64,000 nucleotides of DNA from an uncultured Pelagibacteraceae bacterium. Its GTDB lineage: Bacteria > Pseudomonadota > Alphaproteobacteria > Pelagibacterales > Pelagibacteraceae. The DNA lies in the NCBI GenBank assembly GCA_902581405.1, contig CACHOJ010000001.1, positions 1 to 64,000 on the forward strand, read 5' to 3'. A program made the translations under genes and the position numbers. Below the pieces are notes generated by a model. That model worked only from the letters and a program-made list of their open reading frames with translations, was not told the origin of the DNA and made no database searches. Positions 47,388 through 56,242 of this stretch are shown here, piece by piece; position 1 is the stretch's first letter; each line of letters opens with the position of its first letter.

Positions 47388-48873
47388 AAGTATTATCTTT
47401 AATGAATTTGTTTGCTTCTGATAATATTAATTTTTTTCTATTTTCTTTCATTTTATCAAAAATTCTTACCATCATAGACAACCTTGGATTTTTCAAAAAA
47501 AATTTTCTATTTCTATCTATGAAACGCCAATAAAGACCATCCATAACATTACACCAGTTGCCTCTTTTAAAATCCATCATTTTCATAAAATAACTTGATC
47601 CACAGATATAAGGCTTAGTTGCGAAAATTCCACCATCACTAAACAAACCCATTCCATAAACATTTGGAACCATAACCCAATCAGATGAGTCCACAAACAT
47701 TTCCATGAACCATTTATAAACTGATTTTGGTTCAACTTCGCATAAATTCATAATATTTGACAATATCATTAATCTTTCAATGTGGTGCGACCAACCAAAT
47801 TTGTTAGCATTTTTAATTGCATGATCTAAAGGATCCAAACCAGTGCTGCCATCATAGAATGTATCTTTCATTTTTCTATTATGTTTAAAGAAATTTCCAC
47901 TTTCCATTTCTTTACTATAATTTTGATATATTCCTCTCATAAACTCTCTCCAACCAATTATTTGTCTTATATAACCTTCTAAAGAATTTAGTCTGACACT
48001 CTTACTATGGTGATAAGTCATTATTTTTTGAATGATAATGTCTGGCGTTATTAAACCTAGATTTAAATACGGACTAAGAGCACTGTGAAATAAAATATTA
48101 TTTTTTTGATCAACAGCATCTTCGTAATCACCAAATAGGTTTAACTTATCTTTAATAAAAAAATCTAATAATTTTGAAATATCTTTATATTCAGTTGCAA
48201 ACCAAAATTTTTTGGTATCACCTGGATGTTTACTAAATAATTTTTCAATAATTGGTTTTAAACTTTTTGTATGTTTAGTTTCTTTAATTTCTGGAAATTT
48301 TGGTATTAAGATATTTTTTGGCAGTTTTTTTCTATTATCCTCATCAAAACTCCATTTTCCTCCCTCTGGTGTACCATCTTTGTTTAACAAAATGTTTAAT
48401 CTCTCTCGCTTTTCTTTATAAAACTTTGCCATAAAGGGTTTTTTTGTTTTTGATAAATATTTTTTAAAATCTTCACGACTATCTAAAAACATTGGCGATC
48501 GAATTATATTCCACTGAATATTTTGTTTTTTTAAAAAATTATTTATTTTTGTTTCAAAAAATTTATCCTCTATTTCAAAACTAGTTACTTCTTTTATCTT
48601 ATTCATCTTTAACAATTTTTCTAATTTCTTCGTATAGTCCTTTTTAAAATCAGTAGAATCAATTTTTGAGTAATTAAGCTTAAATTTATTTTCCTTCAAT
48701 TTATCCGCATAAGATCTCATTGAAGATAAAAATAGTAGAATTTTTAATTTATGATGTCTTTCATATGTACATAATTGGTAGTCTTCTGACATAAAAAATA
48801 GGTGGTCTTTTTTGAAGCGGTCGAGGTTTTTTAATGGAAATAACTGATTTCCAAGTATAAAAAATAATTTCAT
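47377..48873 (-). CDS. DPRP-type photolyase/cryptochrome with incomplete Fe-S cysteines
   Basis: A 498-residue deoxyribodipyrimidine-photolyase-related protein (COG3046). It has an alpha/beta N-terminal domain (FILGNQLFP start) for the antenna chromophore and an FAD domain with IIGWREFMRGIY (about 305-316), SHHIERLMILSNI, SSDWVMVPNVYGMGLFSDGG (about 396-415) and LYWRFIDRN. Family members use FAD, a ribolumazine antenna and a 4Fe-4S cluster held by four Cys to repair (6-4) photoproducts or sense light. Here Cys378 and Cys441 remain, but the central CxxC loop appears replaced by DFKRGN with a shortened loop; Cys424 is nearby. First gene of its operon. Confidence 0.9.
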   Translation of the reverse strand: MKLFFILGNQLFPLKNLDRFKKDHLFFMSEDYQLCTYERHHKLKILLFLSSMRSYADKLKENKFKLNYSKIDSTDFKKDYTKKLEKLLKMNKIKEVTSFEIEDKFFETKINNFLKKQNIQWNIIRSPMFLDSREDFKKYLSKTKKPFMAKFYKEKRERLNILLNKDGTPEGGKWSFDEDNRKKLPKNILIPKFPEIKETKHTKSLKPIIEKLFSKHPGDTKKFWFATEYKDISKLLDFFIKDKLNLFGDYEDAVDQKNNILFHSALSPYLNLGLITPDIIIQKIMTYHHSKSVRLNSLEGYIRQIIGWREFMRGIYQNYSKEMESGNFFKHNRKMKDTFYDGSTGLDPLDHAIKNANKFGWSHHIERLMILSNIMNLCEVEPKSVYKWFMEMFVDSSDWVMVPNVYGMGLFSDGGIFATKPYICGSSYFMKMMDFKRGNWCNVMDGLYWRFIDRNRKFFLKNPRLSMMVRIFDKMKENRKKLILSEANKFIKDNTYGN

Positions 48874-48883
48874 TAATTATTAT

Positions 48884-49594
48884 ATGTCAGAAAAATATCT
48901 AATTGTCGGTGCGACAGGTTCTATCGGATCTAATTTAGCAGAACAAATGCACTCCTCTGGTAGAGAAATTCACTTAGTTGGCAGAGATGAAGCTCAACTA
49001 AAAAATTTATCAGAAAAATTAAATTCTCCACATACTGTTGCAGATGTCTTACATGATGGATTTGTCGATAAGATAAAATCTGATATTCCAGAAATTAAGG
49101 GTGTAGCTTATTGTGTTGGTTCAATAGATCTAAAGCCATTAAAATTGGCAACTGAAAATGATTTTAATAAATGTATGAAACTAAATTTTTATTCGGCAGT
49201 AGATTTAATTAAAGGATACCAAGATAATCTAAAACAAAATAATGGTTCAATTGTTTTATTTTCAACTGTAGCTGCTCAAAAAGGTTTCACAAATCACTCA
49301 ATTATTGCATCGACCAAAGCAGCAATCGAAGGTTTAACAGTTTCTTTAGCTGCAGAATTTGCACCTAACATAAGAGTAAACAGTATTGCACTAAGTCTAA
49401 CAAATTCTAAAATTGCTGAACCAATGTTGAAAAATGTAGCTCTAGCACAAGGAATAGCCAAAGCACATCCACTTAAGAGACTAGGAGAGGGCAAAGATGG
49501 TGCGGCACTGGCTAAATTTTTACTTACAGAAGAAAGTTCTTGGGTAACAGGACAAATAATTGCTGTTGACGGAGGAAGATCAAAACTTTCTTAA
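48884..49594 (+). CDS. atypical SDR-family oxidoreductase
   Basis: A 236-residue SDR with a normal cofactor fold, IVGATGSIGSNLAEQM (about 7-22), and a typical C-terminus (TGQIIAVDGG). The active-site Tyr of YxxxK is replaced: the motif reads IASTK, so Ile141 stands where Tyr is expected, although Lys145 and the upstream SerThr (LFSTVAAQ) are kept. It may be a reductase of a subfamily using another acid, or a non-catalytic member. It is divergent from the photolyase with a ten-base spacer and is followed by a PQQ-type dehydrogenase. Confidence 0.8.
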   Translation: MSEKYLIVGATGSIGSNLAEQMHSSGREIHLVGRDEAQLKNLSEKLNSPHTVADVLHDGFVDKIKSDIPEIKGVAYCVGSIDLKPLKLATENDFNKCMKLNFYSAVDLIKGYQDNLKQNNGSIVLFSTVAAQKGFTNHSIIASTKAAIEGLTVSLAAEFAPNIRVNSIALSLTNSKIAEPMLKNVALAQGIAKAHPLKRLGEGKDGAALAKFLLTEESSWVTGQIIAVDGGRSKLS

Positions 49595-49595
49595 G

Positions 49596-50660
49596 GTGAA
49601 AATAAAATTTTTAATAATAATCTTAACTCTAATATTCACTTCAAAATCTTACTGTGAGAAAATAGTTTTAGAAAAACTAGTAGAATTAGACTCTCCGTGG
49701 GGATCTTCTTTTATTAATAATAATGAAATTATAGTAACAGAGAAAAGTGGAAAAATAAAAATAGTAGATATTTTAACTAATCAAATACAAGAAGTGGATC
49801 ATCAACTTGACTTTGTGGTTCATGGCCAAGGAGGATTATTAGATATAATTCATAAAGATAATATTGTTTGGATTTCTTACACTGAAGACAGAGGTAATTA
49901 TAAAACTAGTACATCGATAGCTAGAGCAGAATTAAATAAAAAAAAATTAGTGTTTAAAAATATTTTCCAGGCTAATCCACCAATTGACTCAGGATATCAT
50001 TTTGGCTCAAGGTTAGCTATTAAGGACAATTATATTTACGCTTCTGCTGGTGAAAGAGGGCAAGGTATGATTGCACAGGATGCATCAAAGCATCCTGGAA
50101 GTATAATTAGAGTCCATTTAGATGGGAGCATTCCAAATGATAATCCCAAATTTGAAGGTAAATCAGATTGGTTACCAGAAATTTATCAAATTGGAATAAG
50201 AAATCCACAAGGTATGGTGCTATCTGCATTTGATGGAAAAGTTTATATAAGCAATCATGGTGCCAAAGGTGGTGACTGGTTTGGTGAGGTTAAAAAAGGA
50301 GAAAACTATGGGTGGAAAATACTTGGATGGGGTGGAAAAAATTATTCTGGAATTCCAATTGGTCCAAAATGGAAACCTGGTTTCACAAAAGCCATCCAGT
50401 ATTGGGTGCCATCAATTGCTACAAGTGCAATAACTATATATAAAGGCAAAGAGTTTGAAGAGTGGAATGGTCATGCCTTAATAACTTCACTAAAAGACAA
50501 GTCTTTAAGAAAATTGATATTTAATGATTTATCTAATGTTAGGGAAGAAATTATTTTTAAAAATAAAATTGGAAGAATAAGAGATATCCAAGTCCATCCT
50601 TCAAATGGAAAAATTTACTTTTTAAGCCAAGATGCATTGTGGTTAATGCAAAAAAAATAG
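49596..50660 (+). CDS. exported PQQ-type sugar dehydrogenase (YliI/Gdh-B-like)
   Basis: A 354-residue periplasmic six-bladed propeller. The GTG at 49596, right after the SDR stop, gives a proper signal peptide (IKFLIIILTLIFTSKSYC). The frame start further upstream lies in the SDR gene. Soluble aldose-sugar dehydrogenase landmarks include ELDSPWGSSFI, VVHGQGGLLDI, RLAIKDNYIYASAGERGQG, IGIRNPQGMVLS and GENYGWKILGWGG. It would oxidise an aldose or similar alcohol using PQQ. No PQQ synthesis genes are in the window, so the cofactor may be imported, or another ligand used. Confidence 0.85.
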   Translation: MKIKFLIIILTLIFTSKSYCEKIVLEKLVELDSPWGSSFINNNEIIVTEKSGKIKIVDILTNQIQEVDHQLDFVVHGQGGLLDIIHKDNIVWISYTEDRGNYKTSTSIARAELNKKKLVFKNIFQANPPIDSGYHFGSRLAIKDNYIYASAGERGQGMIAQDASKHPGSIIRVHLDGSIPNDNPKFEGKSDWLPEIYQIGIRNPQGMVLSAFDGKVYISNHGAKGGDWFGEVKKGENYGWKILGWGGKNYSGIPIGPKWKPGFTKAIQYWVPSIATSAITIYKGKEFEEWNGHALITSLKDKSLRKLIFNDLSNVREEIIFKNKIGRIRDIQVHPSNGKIYFLSQDALWLMQKK

Positions 50661-50675
50661 TATATAGTAGGGCAA

Positions 50676-51779
50676 ATGGATGATGTAGTTATAGTTGGTG
50701 GAGGTATTATAGGTGCTGCTACGGCTTACTTTATGTCCTTAGAAGGTCGAAAAGTAAAGGTAATTGAAAGAGACCCTACTTATAAAACCGCTTCATTTCC
50801 ACTTTCATTAGGTGGTTTTAGAAGACAATTTTATCAAAAAGAAAATATTCTTTTAGGTAAATTTGCTAGAGAATTTATTTTTAAAATTCCTGAATTACTC
50901 AAAACACAAAAAAATCCAAACCCAACAGCTAGTATGGTCCCAAATGGATACTTATTGATGTTTGGACCAGAACACGCAGAAGAACAATACAGAGCTTTAC
51001 AGAATCATAAAGAGTGTGATGCTGGCACAAAAAATATTAAGGGCTCTGAATTAAATAAAATTTTTCCATATATAAATAATGAAGGAATAGAAACAGCCAC
51101 ATACACTGATAACAAAAGTGAGGGATGGATAGATCCTTTTATGTTTCATAGCGCATTAAAAAGTAAGGCTATAGAGCTTGGTGCCGAATTTATAAAAGGT
51201 GAAGTTAAAGATTTATCCGAACTGAATGCAAAAACAATTATTTCTGCGGCAGGTTGTTGGACAAAAGAACTGCTATCGGATATTCCAGTGGAACCACAAA
51301 AACATACAGTTTTTAGAGTCAAATGTCCTAAGCATTTTCCTGATATGCCATTGACTGGAGATTTAACTACTGGTGTTTATTGGAGACCAGAGGGAAAGGA
51401 ATTTCTAGCTGGTTCACCGATATCTGTATTCGATGCAAAAGATTTAGAACCTGCATGGAATGATTTTGAGGAACTAGTTTGGCCTGCTCTAGCAAAAAGA
51501 GTTCCAGCTTTTGAAGAACTTAAATTAACAGGGGGATGGGCAGGATTTTATGATTGCAATAAGTTAGATAACAATGCAGTTGTTGGAAAACATCCAAAGT
51601 ATGAAAATGTTTATTTAGCCTCTGGATTCACAGGCAGAGGCTTAATGCAAGCTCCAGGTATTGGTAGAGCACTTACTGAGTTAATAACAACCGGTAGCTA
51701 TCAATCAATAGATATAAGTGTTTTTGGTGTTGAGAGAGTTTTAAAAAGTAATGCTAGACCTGAACCTTACGTATTATAA
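50676..51779 (+). CDS. DAO-family FAD-dependent oxidase/dehydrogenase
   Basis: A 367-residue glycine/sarcosine/D-amino-acid-oxidase-like flavoprotein. The N-terminal VIVGGGIIGAATAYFMS (about 4-20) binds FAD, the GGFRRQF segment (about 46-52) resembles dehydrogenases acting on N-methylated amines or amino acids, and C-terminal LASGFTGRGLMQAPGIGRAL (about 326-345) closes the FAD site. Such enzymes are abundant in SAR11 for oxidising methylated compounds. The exact substrate is unknown. Its 3' end overlaps a minus-strand small gene by six bases. Confidence 0.87.
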   Translation: MDDVVIVGGGIIGAATAYFMSLEGRKVKVIERDPTYKTASFPLSLGGFRRQFYQKENILLGKFAREFIFKIPELLKTQKNPNPTASMVPNGYLLMFGPEHAEEQYRALQNHKECDAGTKNIKGSELNKIFPYINNEGIETATYTDNKSEGWIDPFMFHSALKSKAIELGAEFIKGEVKDLSELNAKTIISAAGCWTKELLSDIPVEPQKHTVFRVKCPKHFPDMPLTGDLTTGVYWRPEGKEFLAGSPISVFDAKDLEPAWNDFEELVWPALAKRVPAFEELKLTGGWAGFYDCNKLDNNAVVGKHPKYENVYLASGFTGRGLMQAPGIGRALTELITTGSYQSIDISVFGVERVLKSNARPEPYVL

Positions 51780-51953
51780 TTTTTTAACATAATAGCCTAG
51801 GAAACCATTAAAAGTAGATACAGCAAAAATTAATAATTGTCCTTTAAATGAATAAAATTCAAAAGATGGATAGAAACTTATGCCAATAGAAAAAAAAAGA
51901 TAAGTTAAAATAAAAGGTTTGTAAAACTTTTTAAAAAAATAAATAATTTTCAT
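51774..51953 (-). CDS. 59-residue membrane protein coupled to a DMT transporter
   Basis: A minus-strand gene whose ATG directly follows the stop of the DMT transporter (TAA-ATG, no gap). The product is a small basic, aromatic-rich protein with two short hydrophobic segments (about 13-28 and 38-54), ending GYYVKKL. The zero-gap junction and membrane character suggest an accessory subunit or an independent small membrane protein expressed with the transporter. Not a fragment of a larger family that I know. Confidence 0.5.
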   Translation of the reverse strand: MKIIYFFKKFYKPFILTYLFFSIGISFYPSFEFYSFKGQLLIFAVSTFNGFLGYYVKKL

Positions 51954-52802
51954 TTACTTTCTTGTTGCAATATAAACACCTATTGTTGCTAAAACAAAAC
52001 CTATTACATCTATATTTGATAGTTTTTCTCCCAGAAATAAATAAGCCATGACAGCAGTTGTAGGAGGAACAAGAAAAAATAATGTTGAAGTCTTACTTAC
52101 TGAACCTGCCTTTATTAAAAACATTAAAATTGTAAAAGCTCCAAAAGACACCAGTACAATCTGATGTGTCATTCCTAATATGAAACCTGTTGAAAAGATA
52201 ATATATGGAGTTTCAAAAAATAATATTAAAATCAGATTAAAAACACAGCCACCAAATGCTTGAAAACCGTTATTTACTGATAAAGGAACATTCCCACTTA
52301 ATTTTTTCTGCCATAAGGTCCCTGTAGTGATTGCTGCAAGGGCTATAAAACACGTGATAATTCCATCTTTGGGAAACTCATTTCCGAAATCAATTCCGAG
52401 TACCAATAAAGAACCAACAAATCCAAAAACTATACCAACCCACTGCCTCCATTCAATAACTTCCTTATAAATTGGTCCTGATAATAAATTTGTTAAAATA
52501 GGTTGTAGAGTAACAATTAATGCAACTACACTTGCAGGAACTCCCACATGAAAAGCGTACCAACAACCACCAAGATACAACCCATGAAACAACACTCCTG
52601 TGGTAATACTTTCTAGAACATATCTTATTTTTGTAAAAATTATTTCTCTTTTAAATAATGCAAATATAAAAAATCCTATGGTTACAATTCCAAATCTAAA
52701 AGCAAGTGCTGCAAATGGAGATGCGTTCTGAACTATAATATCACCAGATATGAATGCAGATGACCACAATAGTATAAATAGCAAAGGAAAAGTTTTTATC
52801 AT
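51954..52802 (-). CDS. EamA/DMT-family transporter
   Basis: A 282-residue ten-helix inner-membrane permease. It begins with the typical FILLWSSAFISGDIIVQNASPF (split about 9-30), has the first EamA repeat ending GIDFGNEFP and a second with LVPPTTAVMAYLFLGEKLS (about 243-261). A small-molecule exporter or importer of unknown substrate. It lies between the CurA-like reductase and a small coupled membrane protein, all on the minus strand. Confidence 0.86.
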   Translation of the reverse strand: MIKTFPLLFILLWSSAFISGDIIVQNASPFAALAFRFGIVTIGFFIFALFKREIIFTKIRYVLESITTGVLFHGLYLGGCWYAFHVGVPASVVALIVTLQPILTNLLSGPIYKEVIEWRQWVGIVFGFVGSLLVLGIDFGNEFPKDGIITCFIALAAITTGTLWQKKLSGNVPLSVNNGFQAFGGCVFNLILILFFETPYIIFSTGFILGMTHQIVLVSFGAFTILMFLIKAGSVSKTSTLFFLVPPTTAVMAYLFLGEKLSNIDVIGFVLATIGVYIATRK

Positions 52803-52835
52803 TATAAAGGATTTATATTGTCATAAATTTTTTAA

Positions 52836-53843
52836 TTAAATTTTGACAAGCATTTTACCAATATTTTTTCCTTTTAATAAATCTATAAATGATTTTGGGG
52901 CCTCCTCAATTCCTGAATAAACAGTTTCTTTAAATTTTACTTTACCTTCAGATAACCATTTCAACATATCAGTTTCAAATGGTTCTCTCTCATTTTCATG
53001 ATCAAATATTAAAAATCCTTTAATGGTAAGTCTTTTAACAAGAACATGTGCCATATTTTTTATTCCAGATCCTGGTATTGTTACATTCATCTGAGAAATT
53101 CTACCACAAACAACTATACGACCAAAATTTTTCATTTGGAAAATTGCGGACTCCAAAAAATCACCCCCAACATTATCAAAATAAAGATCAAATCCATCAG
53201 GACATATTTCTTTTAAATGTAACACAAGGTTTTCTACCTTTTTATAATTGAAAGCATAGTCAACTTTTAATTCGTTTTTTAACCAATCAACTTTTTCATC
53301 GGAACCTGTGCTAGCAATAACTTTACAACCAAGATTTTTAGCAATTTGACAAACTGTGGAACCAACGCTCCCTCCAGCTGAAGATACTAAAACTGTCTGA
53401 CCAGCTTTTAATTCTCCATGCTTGAATAGTCCAATATATGCAGTATGTCCAGTCATACCAAGAGGACCTAAATAAGATTGTATGGGCATATCAATAGCTT
53501 TAAGCTTTTTTAGTTTATCAGCATTGCAAACAAAATTGTCTCTCATACCGTGGTTGCTAAATACTAAATCTCCAACATTAAAACTTTTATCATTTGAAAT
53601 CTCTACTTTACCAATTGCATACCCTTCCATTTCCTCACCAATCTTAAATGGTGGTTTATAATTTTTTCTTTCGGTCATTCTTGCTCTCATATACGGATCA
53701 ACTGATATCCATGAATTTGAGACTAAAATATTTTTTTCCTTATTAATTGATATTTCTTTCGATTTTATTTCAAAATCGGTTTCTTTTGGTAAGCCAGTTG
53801 GAATATAATTTTTTAAAGCTACATATTTGCTGATTATAGCCAC
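52836..53843 (-). CDS. NADP-dependent MDR oxidoreductase (CurA/PTGR-like)
   Basis: A 335-residue zinc-free medium-chain reductase. The order PYMRARMTERKNYKPPFKIGE (split about 70-90), SYLGPLGMTGHTAYIGLFKHG (split about 123-143), AGGSVGSTVCQIAKNLGCKV for NADPH (about 156-175) and FDLYFDNVGGDFL (about 220-232) is diagnostic of the CurA/YncB and prostaglandin-reductase-like group. It reduces activated double bonds in enones and aldehydes, for example lipid-peroxide products. It starts one base after the msrA stop. Confidence 0.9.
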   Translation of the reverse strand: MAIISKYVALKNYIPTGLPKETDFEIKSKEISINKEKNILVSNSWISVDPYMRARMTERKNYKPPFKIGEEMEGYAIGKVEISNDKSFNVGDLVFSNHGMRDNFVCNADKLKKLKAIDMPIQSYLGPLGMTGHTAYIGLFKHGELKAGQTVLVSSAGGSVGSTVCQIAKNLGCKVIASTGSDEKVDWLKNELKVDYAFNYKKVENLVLHLKEICPDGFDLYFDNVGGDFLESAIFQMKNFGRIVVCGRISQMNVTIPGSGIKNMAHVLVKRLTIKGFLIFDHENEREPFETDMLKWLSEGKVKFKETVYSGIEEAPKSFIDLLKGKNIGKMLVKI

Positions 53844-53844
53844 T

Positions 53845-54423
53845 TTAAGATCCCCAAATATTATTTAATGTTGCCTCGCGCCTACAAGCCTTTTTATATC
53901 TTAAATAATTAACAAAATTTATTTGGTAATAATCTTGATGGAAAGCTTCAGCCTTATAAAATTTTTCAAATTTTCTAACATACGTTACGACTTTTTTTTT
54001 AAATTTTTTTTCTATTTCCTTAATACTATTTTCTATTAAATCTTTTTGTTTTTCATTTTGATAAAATGCTACTGATCTATAGCTATATCCTTTGTCACAA
54101 AACTGTCCTGCAGCATCAAATGGATCGATATTTACCCAGAATTCTTCTAAAAGTTTTTCATAGCTAACTACTTCAGGAATATATATCACTTCAATAACTT
54201 CAAAATGGCCCGTATTTCCATATGTGACTTCTTTATAGGTTGGGTTTTCTGTAGTGCCACCTGAATACCCAGAAATAACTTTTGAAACACCTAGAATATT
54301 TTCAAATGACTCTTCCATGCACCAAAAACACCCACCAGCAAAATATGCTCTTTCAAAATTTGGTGAGTTTGCAAAACTCGTTGAAGAGAGTAATAAGAAA
54401 ATTATTAATAAAAATTTTTTCAT
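53845..54423 (-). CDS. msrA: peptide-methionine (S)-S-oxide reductase, exported
   Basis: Repairs oxidised methionine. The 192 residues begin with a signal peptide (KKFLLIIFLLLSSTSFAN), so it should act in the periplasm. The catalytic GGCFWCMEE (about 31-39) is intact, followed by GYSGG, FWVNIDPFDAAGQFCDKG and a C-terminal FHQDYYQINF. Msr in the periplasm protects exported proteins from oxidants, which suits a sunlit habitat. It heads a minus-strand unit with the CurA-like reductase and a DMT transporter. Confidence 0.94.
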   Translation of the reverse strand: MKKFLLIIFLLLSSTSFANSPNFERAYFAGGCFWCMEESFENILGVSKVISGYSGGTTENPTYKEVTYGNTGHFEVIEVIYIPEVVSYEKLLEEFWVNIDPFDAAGQFCDKGYSYRSVAFYQNEKQKDLIENSIKEIEKKFKKKVVTYVRKFEKFYKAEAFHQDYYQINFVNYLRYKKACRREATLNNIWGS

Positions 54424-54480
54424 TAAAGGTAGCTATCTAGTTTAATCATAGCTTACCTTTAATGAATTATATTTAAAACT

Positions 54481-55680
54481 CTATTTTTTTTGATATTTTG
54501 CCGCTTCTTCAGAACCACCAGTGGCACTTCCTTTACTATAAGAATGTGCACCCATACCTGCTAATTGTCCATCTTTAACAATTAAGTATTGGTTACGTAT
54601 TTCACGACCCTCAAAGAAACATTCTAAAATCTCTCTAACACCATCAGCATATCTAGCTTGTGCTGAAAGAGAAGTTCCAGAAGTATGAGGTGTCATTCCA
54701 TGATTTGGCATCGTTCTCCAAACATGATCATTTGGTGCTGGTTGTGGAAACCATACGTCTCCAGCGTATCCACTTAGTTGACCACTTTTTAATGCTTTAG
54801 CAATTGCATCTCTGTTACAAATTTTACCTCTAGCAGTATTCACAATGTATGCACCTTTTTTCATCTTGCTAATCATTGCATCATCAAATAAATTTTCTGT
54901 TTCAGGGTGTAGTGGACAGTTTATAGTTACCACATCACAAACTTTAACCATTGACTCTACTGTTTCATGAAAAGTTAAATTTAACTCTTTTTCAACAGAT
55001 TCAGGCAATCTATGTCTGTCAAAGTAATGAAGATGTACATCAAAAGGTTTCATTTTCCTTAAAGCATCTAGTCCAATTCTTCCAGCTGCAACAGTTCCAA
55101 TATGCATTCCCTCAACGTCATAGGATCTTTGCACAGCATCTGCAATGTTCCACCCGCCTTCATTAACTATTCTGTGCTGGTTATGGTAATCTCTTACCAA
55201 AGATACAATCATCATTACAATATGTTCAGCAACCGATCTTGAGTTACAGAATGTTACCTCAACAACATCAATTTTATTATCCATTGCTGCTTGTAGATCT
55301 ACGTGGTCTGACCCAATTCCTGCAGTGACTGCCATTTTTAAATTTTTTGCTTTTGCAATTCTCTCTTTAGTTAAATAATAAGGGAAGAAAGGTTGAGATA
55401 TCACTATATCCGCATCTACAATATGTTTATCAGCCTCGCATCCTTCTCCATCTTTACTATTTGTTACAATTAGCTCATGGCCATTACTTTCCAAAAATTT
55501 TCTTAATCCTAACTCTCCAGATACACAGCCTAACAATTCTCCTGGTGTAAAATCTCTACCTTTTGGACTTGGTAAAGTCATTCCATCTGGGTATTTTTCT
55601 AGTTTTGGAAGATCTGATAAGGCATAAGACTTAGGCATACCGCCTTTAGGATCATCATATAACACACATAGTACTTTCAT
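54481..55680 (-). CDS. fdh: NAD+-dependent formate dehydrogenase
   Basis: Oxidises formate to CO2 with NAD+ and no metal, the last step of C1 oxidation. The 399 residues read very close to the methylotroph enzyme. MKVLCVLYDDPKGG starts it; GIGSDHVDLQAAMD, VAAGRIGLDALRK (NAD fold, about 197-209), IVNTARGKICNRDAI with the catalytic Arg, GDVWFPQPAP and MTPHTSGTSL with the catalytic His are all present. It has a good Shine-Dalgarno (TAGGAG). It supports methyl-group and formaldehyde oxidation for energy, common in SAR11. Confidence 0.96.
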   Translation of the reverse strand: MKVLCVLYDDPKGGMPKSYALSDLPKLEKYPDGMTLPSPKGRDFTPGELLGCVSGELGLRKFLESNGHELIVTNSKDGEGCEADKHIVDADIVISQPFFPYYLTKERIAKAKNLKMAVTAGIGSDHVDLQAAMDNKIDVVEVTFCNSRSVAEHIVMMIVSLVRDYHNQHRIVNEGGWNIADAVQRSYDVEGMHIGTVAAGRIGLDALRKMKPFDVHLHYFDRHRLPESVEKELNLTFHETVESMVKVCDVVTINCPLHPETENLFDDAMISKMKKGAYIVNTARGKICNRDAIAKALKSGQLSGYAGDVWFPQPAPNDHVWRTMPNHGMTPHTSGTSLSAQARYADGVREILECFFEGREIRNQYLIVKDGQLAGMGAHSYSKGSATGGSEEAAKYQKK

Positions 55681-55684
55681 TTTA

Positions 55685-55690
55685 TCTCCT
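55685..55690 (-). promoter_or_regulatory. Shine-Dalgarno of fdh
   Basis: On the minus strand AGGAG lies about five bases before the fdh ATG at 55680. The rest of the 97-base gap to the HPP gene holds nothing else I can interpret. Confidence 0.65.
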
Positions 55691-55777
55691 AATATTTAAG
55701 TTTAAAATTTCTCTCTATAGATATTTTCTAAACTAAGTCTAGCACAATTGGAACATCAATCAAATGAATAGTAAATG

Positions 55778-56239
55778 TTAAGGATATTTCTTTTGAGCAA
55801 CAAATTTATTTAGAAGAATCCCAAATACTATTATTATCAAACATCCAGTTAATATTGGGGACAAAAGATATTCAAACGATACTGACCCTAATATGACTAT
55901 AATGGGGTTTCCACCTGCAGGTGGATGAGTTACATCTAAAAATATCATTAATCCAACTCCAAAACCTACAGCTAAAGGTATCAAGATATAAATAGGTAAG
56001 GGAATGTAGTTATAAAATAAAATTCCAATAGCAGAAGTAACTAGGTGACCAAATAATATATTTTTTGGTTTAGCAAAAGGGCTTTCAGGATAGCCGTACA
56101 AAAGAACCATTGAAGATCCAAATGAAGCTATTAAAAAAAGACCAAAATTGGTCTTATATGTTAATAATGTTAAAATACCAATTGTTATTGTAGAAAATAA
56201 AGCTGCCAAAAGTGACTTATAAATTTTATCTTTTGTCAT
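55778..56239 (-). CDS. HPP family membrane protein
   Basis: A 153-residue inner-membrane protein with four helices. The family-defining THPPAGGNP (about 108-116) follows a long hydrophobic helix, and FGSSMVLLYGYPESPFAKPKN precedes it (about 40-60). HPP proteins are linked to nitrite or other anion transport in plastids and cyanobacteria; the bacterial role is not well set. It lies three bases after the SufU-like gene and 97 bases before fdh. Confidence 0.83.
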   Translation of the reverse strand: MTKDKIYKSLLAALFSTITIGILTLLTYKTNFGLFLIASFGSSMVLLYGYPESPFAKPKNILFGHLVTSAIGILFYNYIPLPIYILIPLAVGFGVGLMIFLDVTHPPAGGNPIIVILGSVSFEYLLSPILTGCLIIIVFGILLNKFVAQKKYP

Positions 56240-56242
56240 TTA

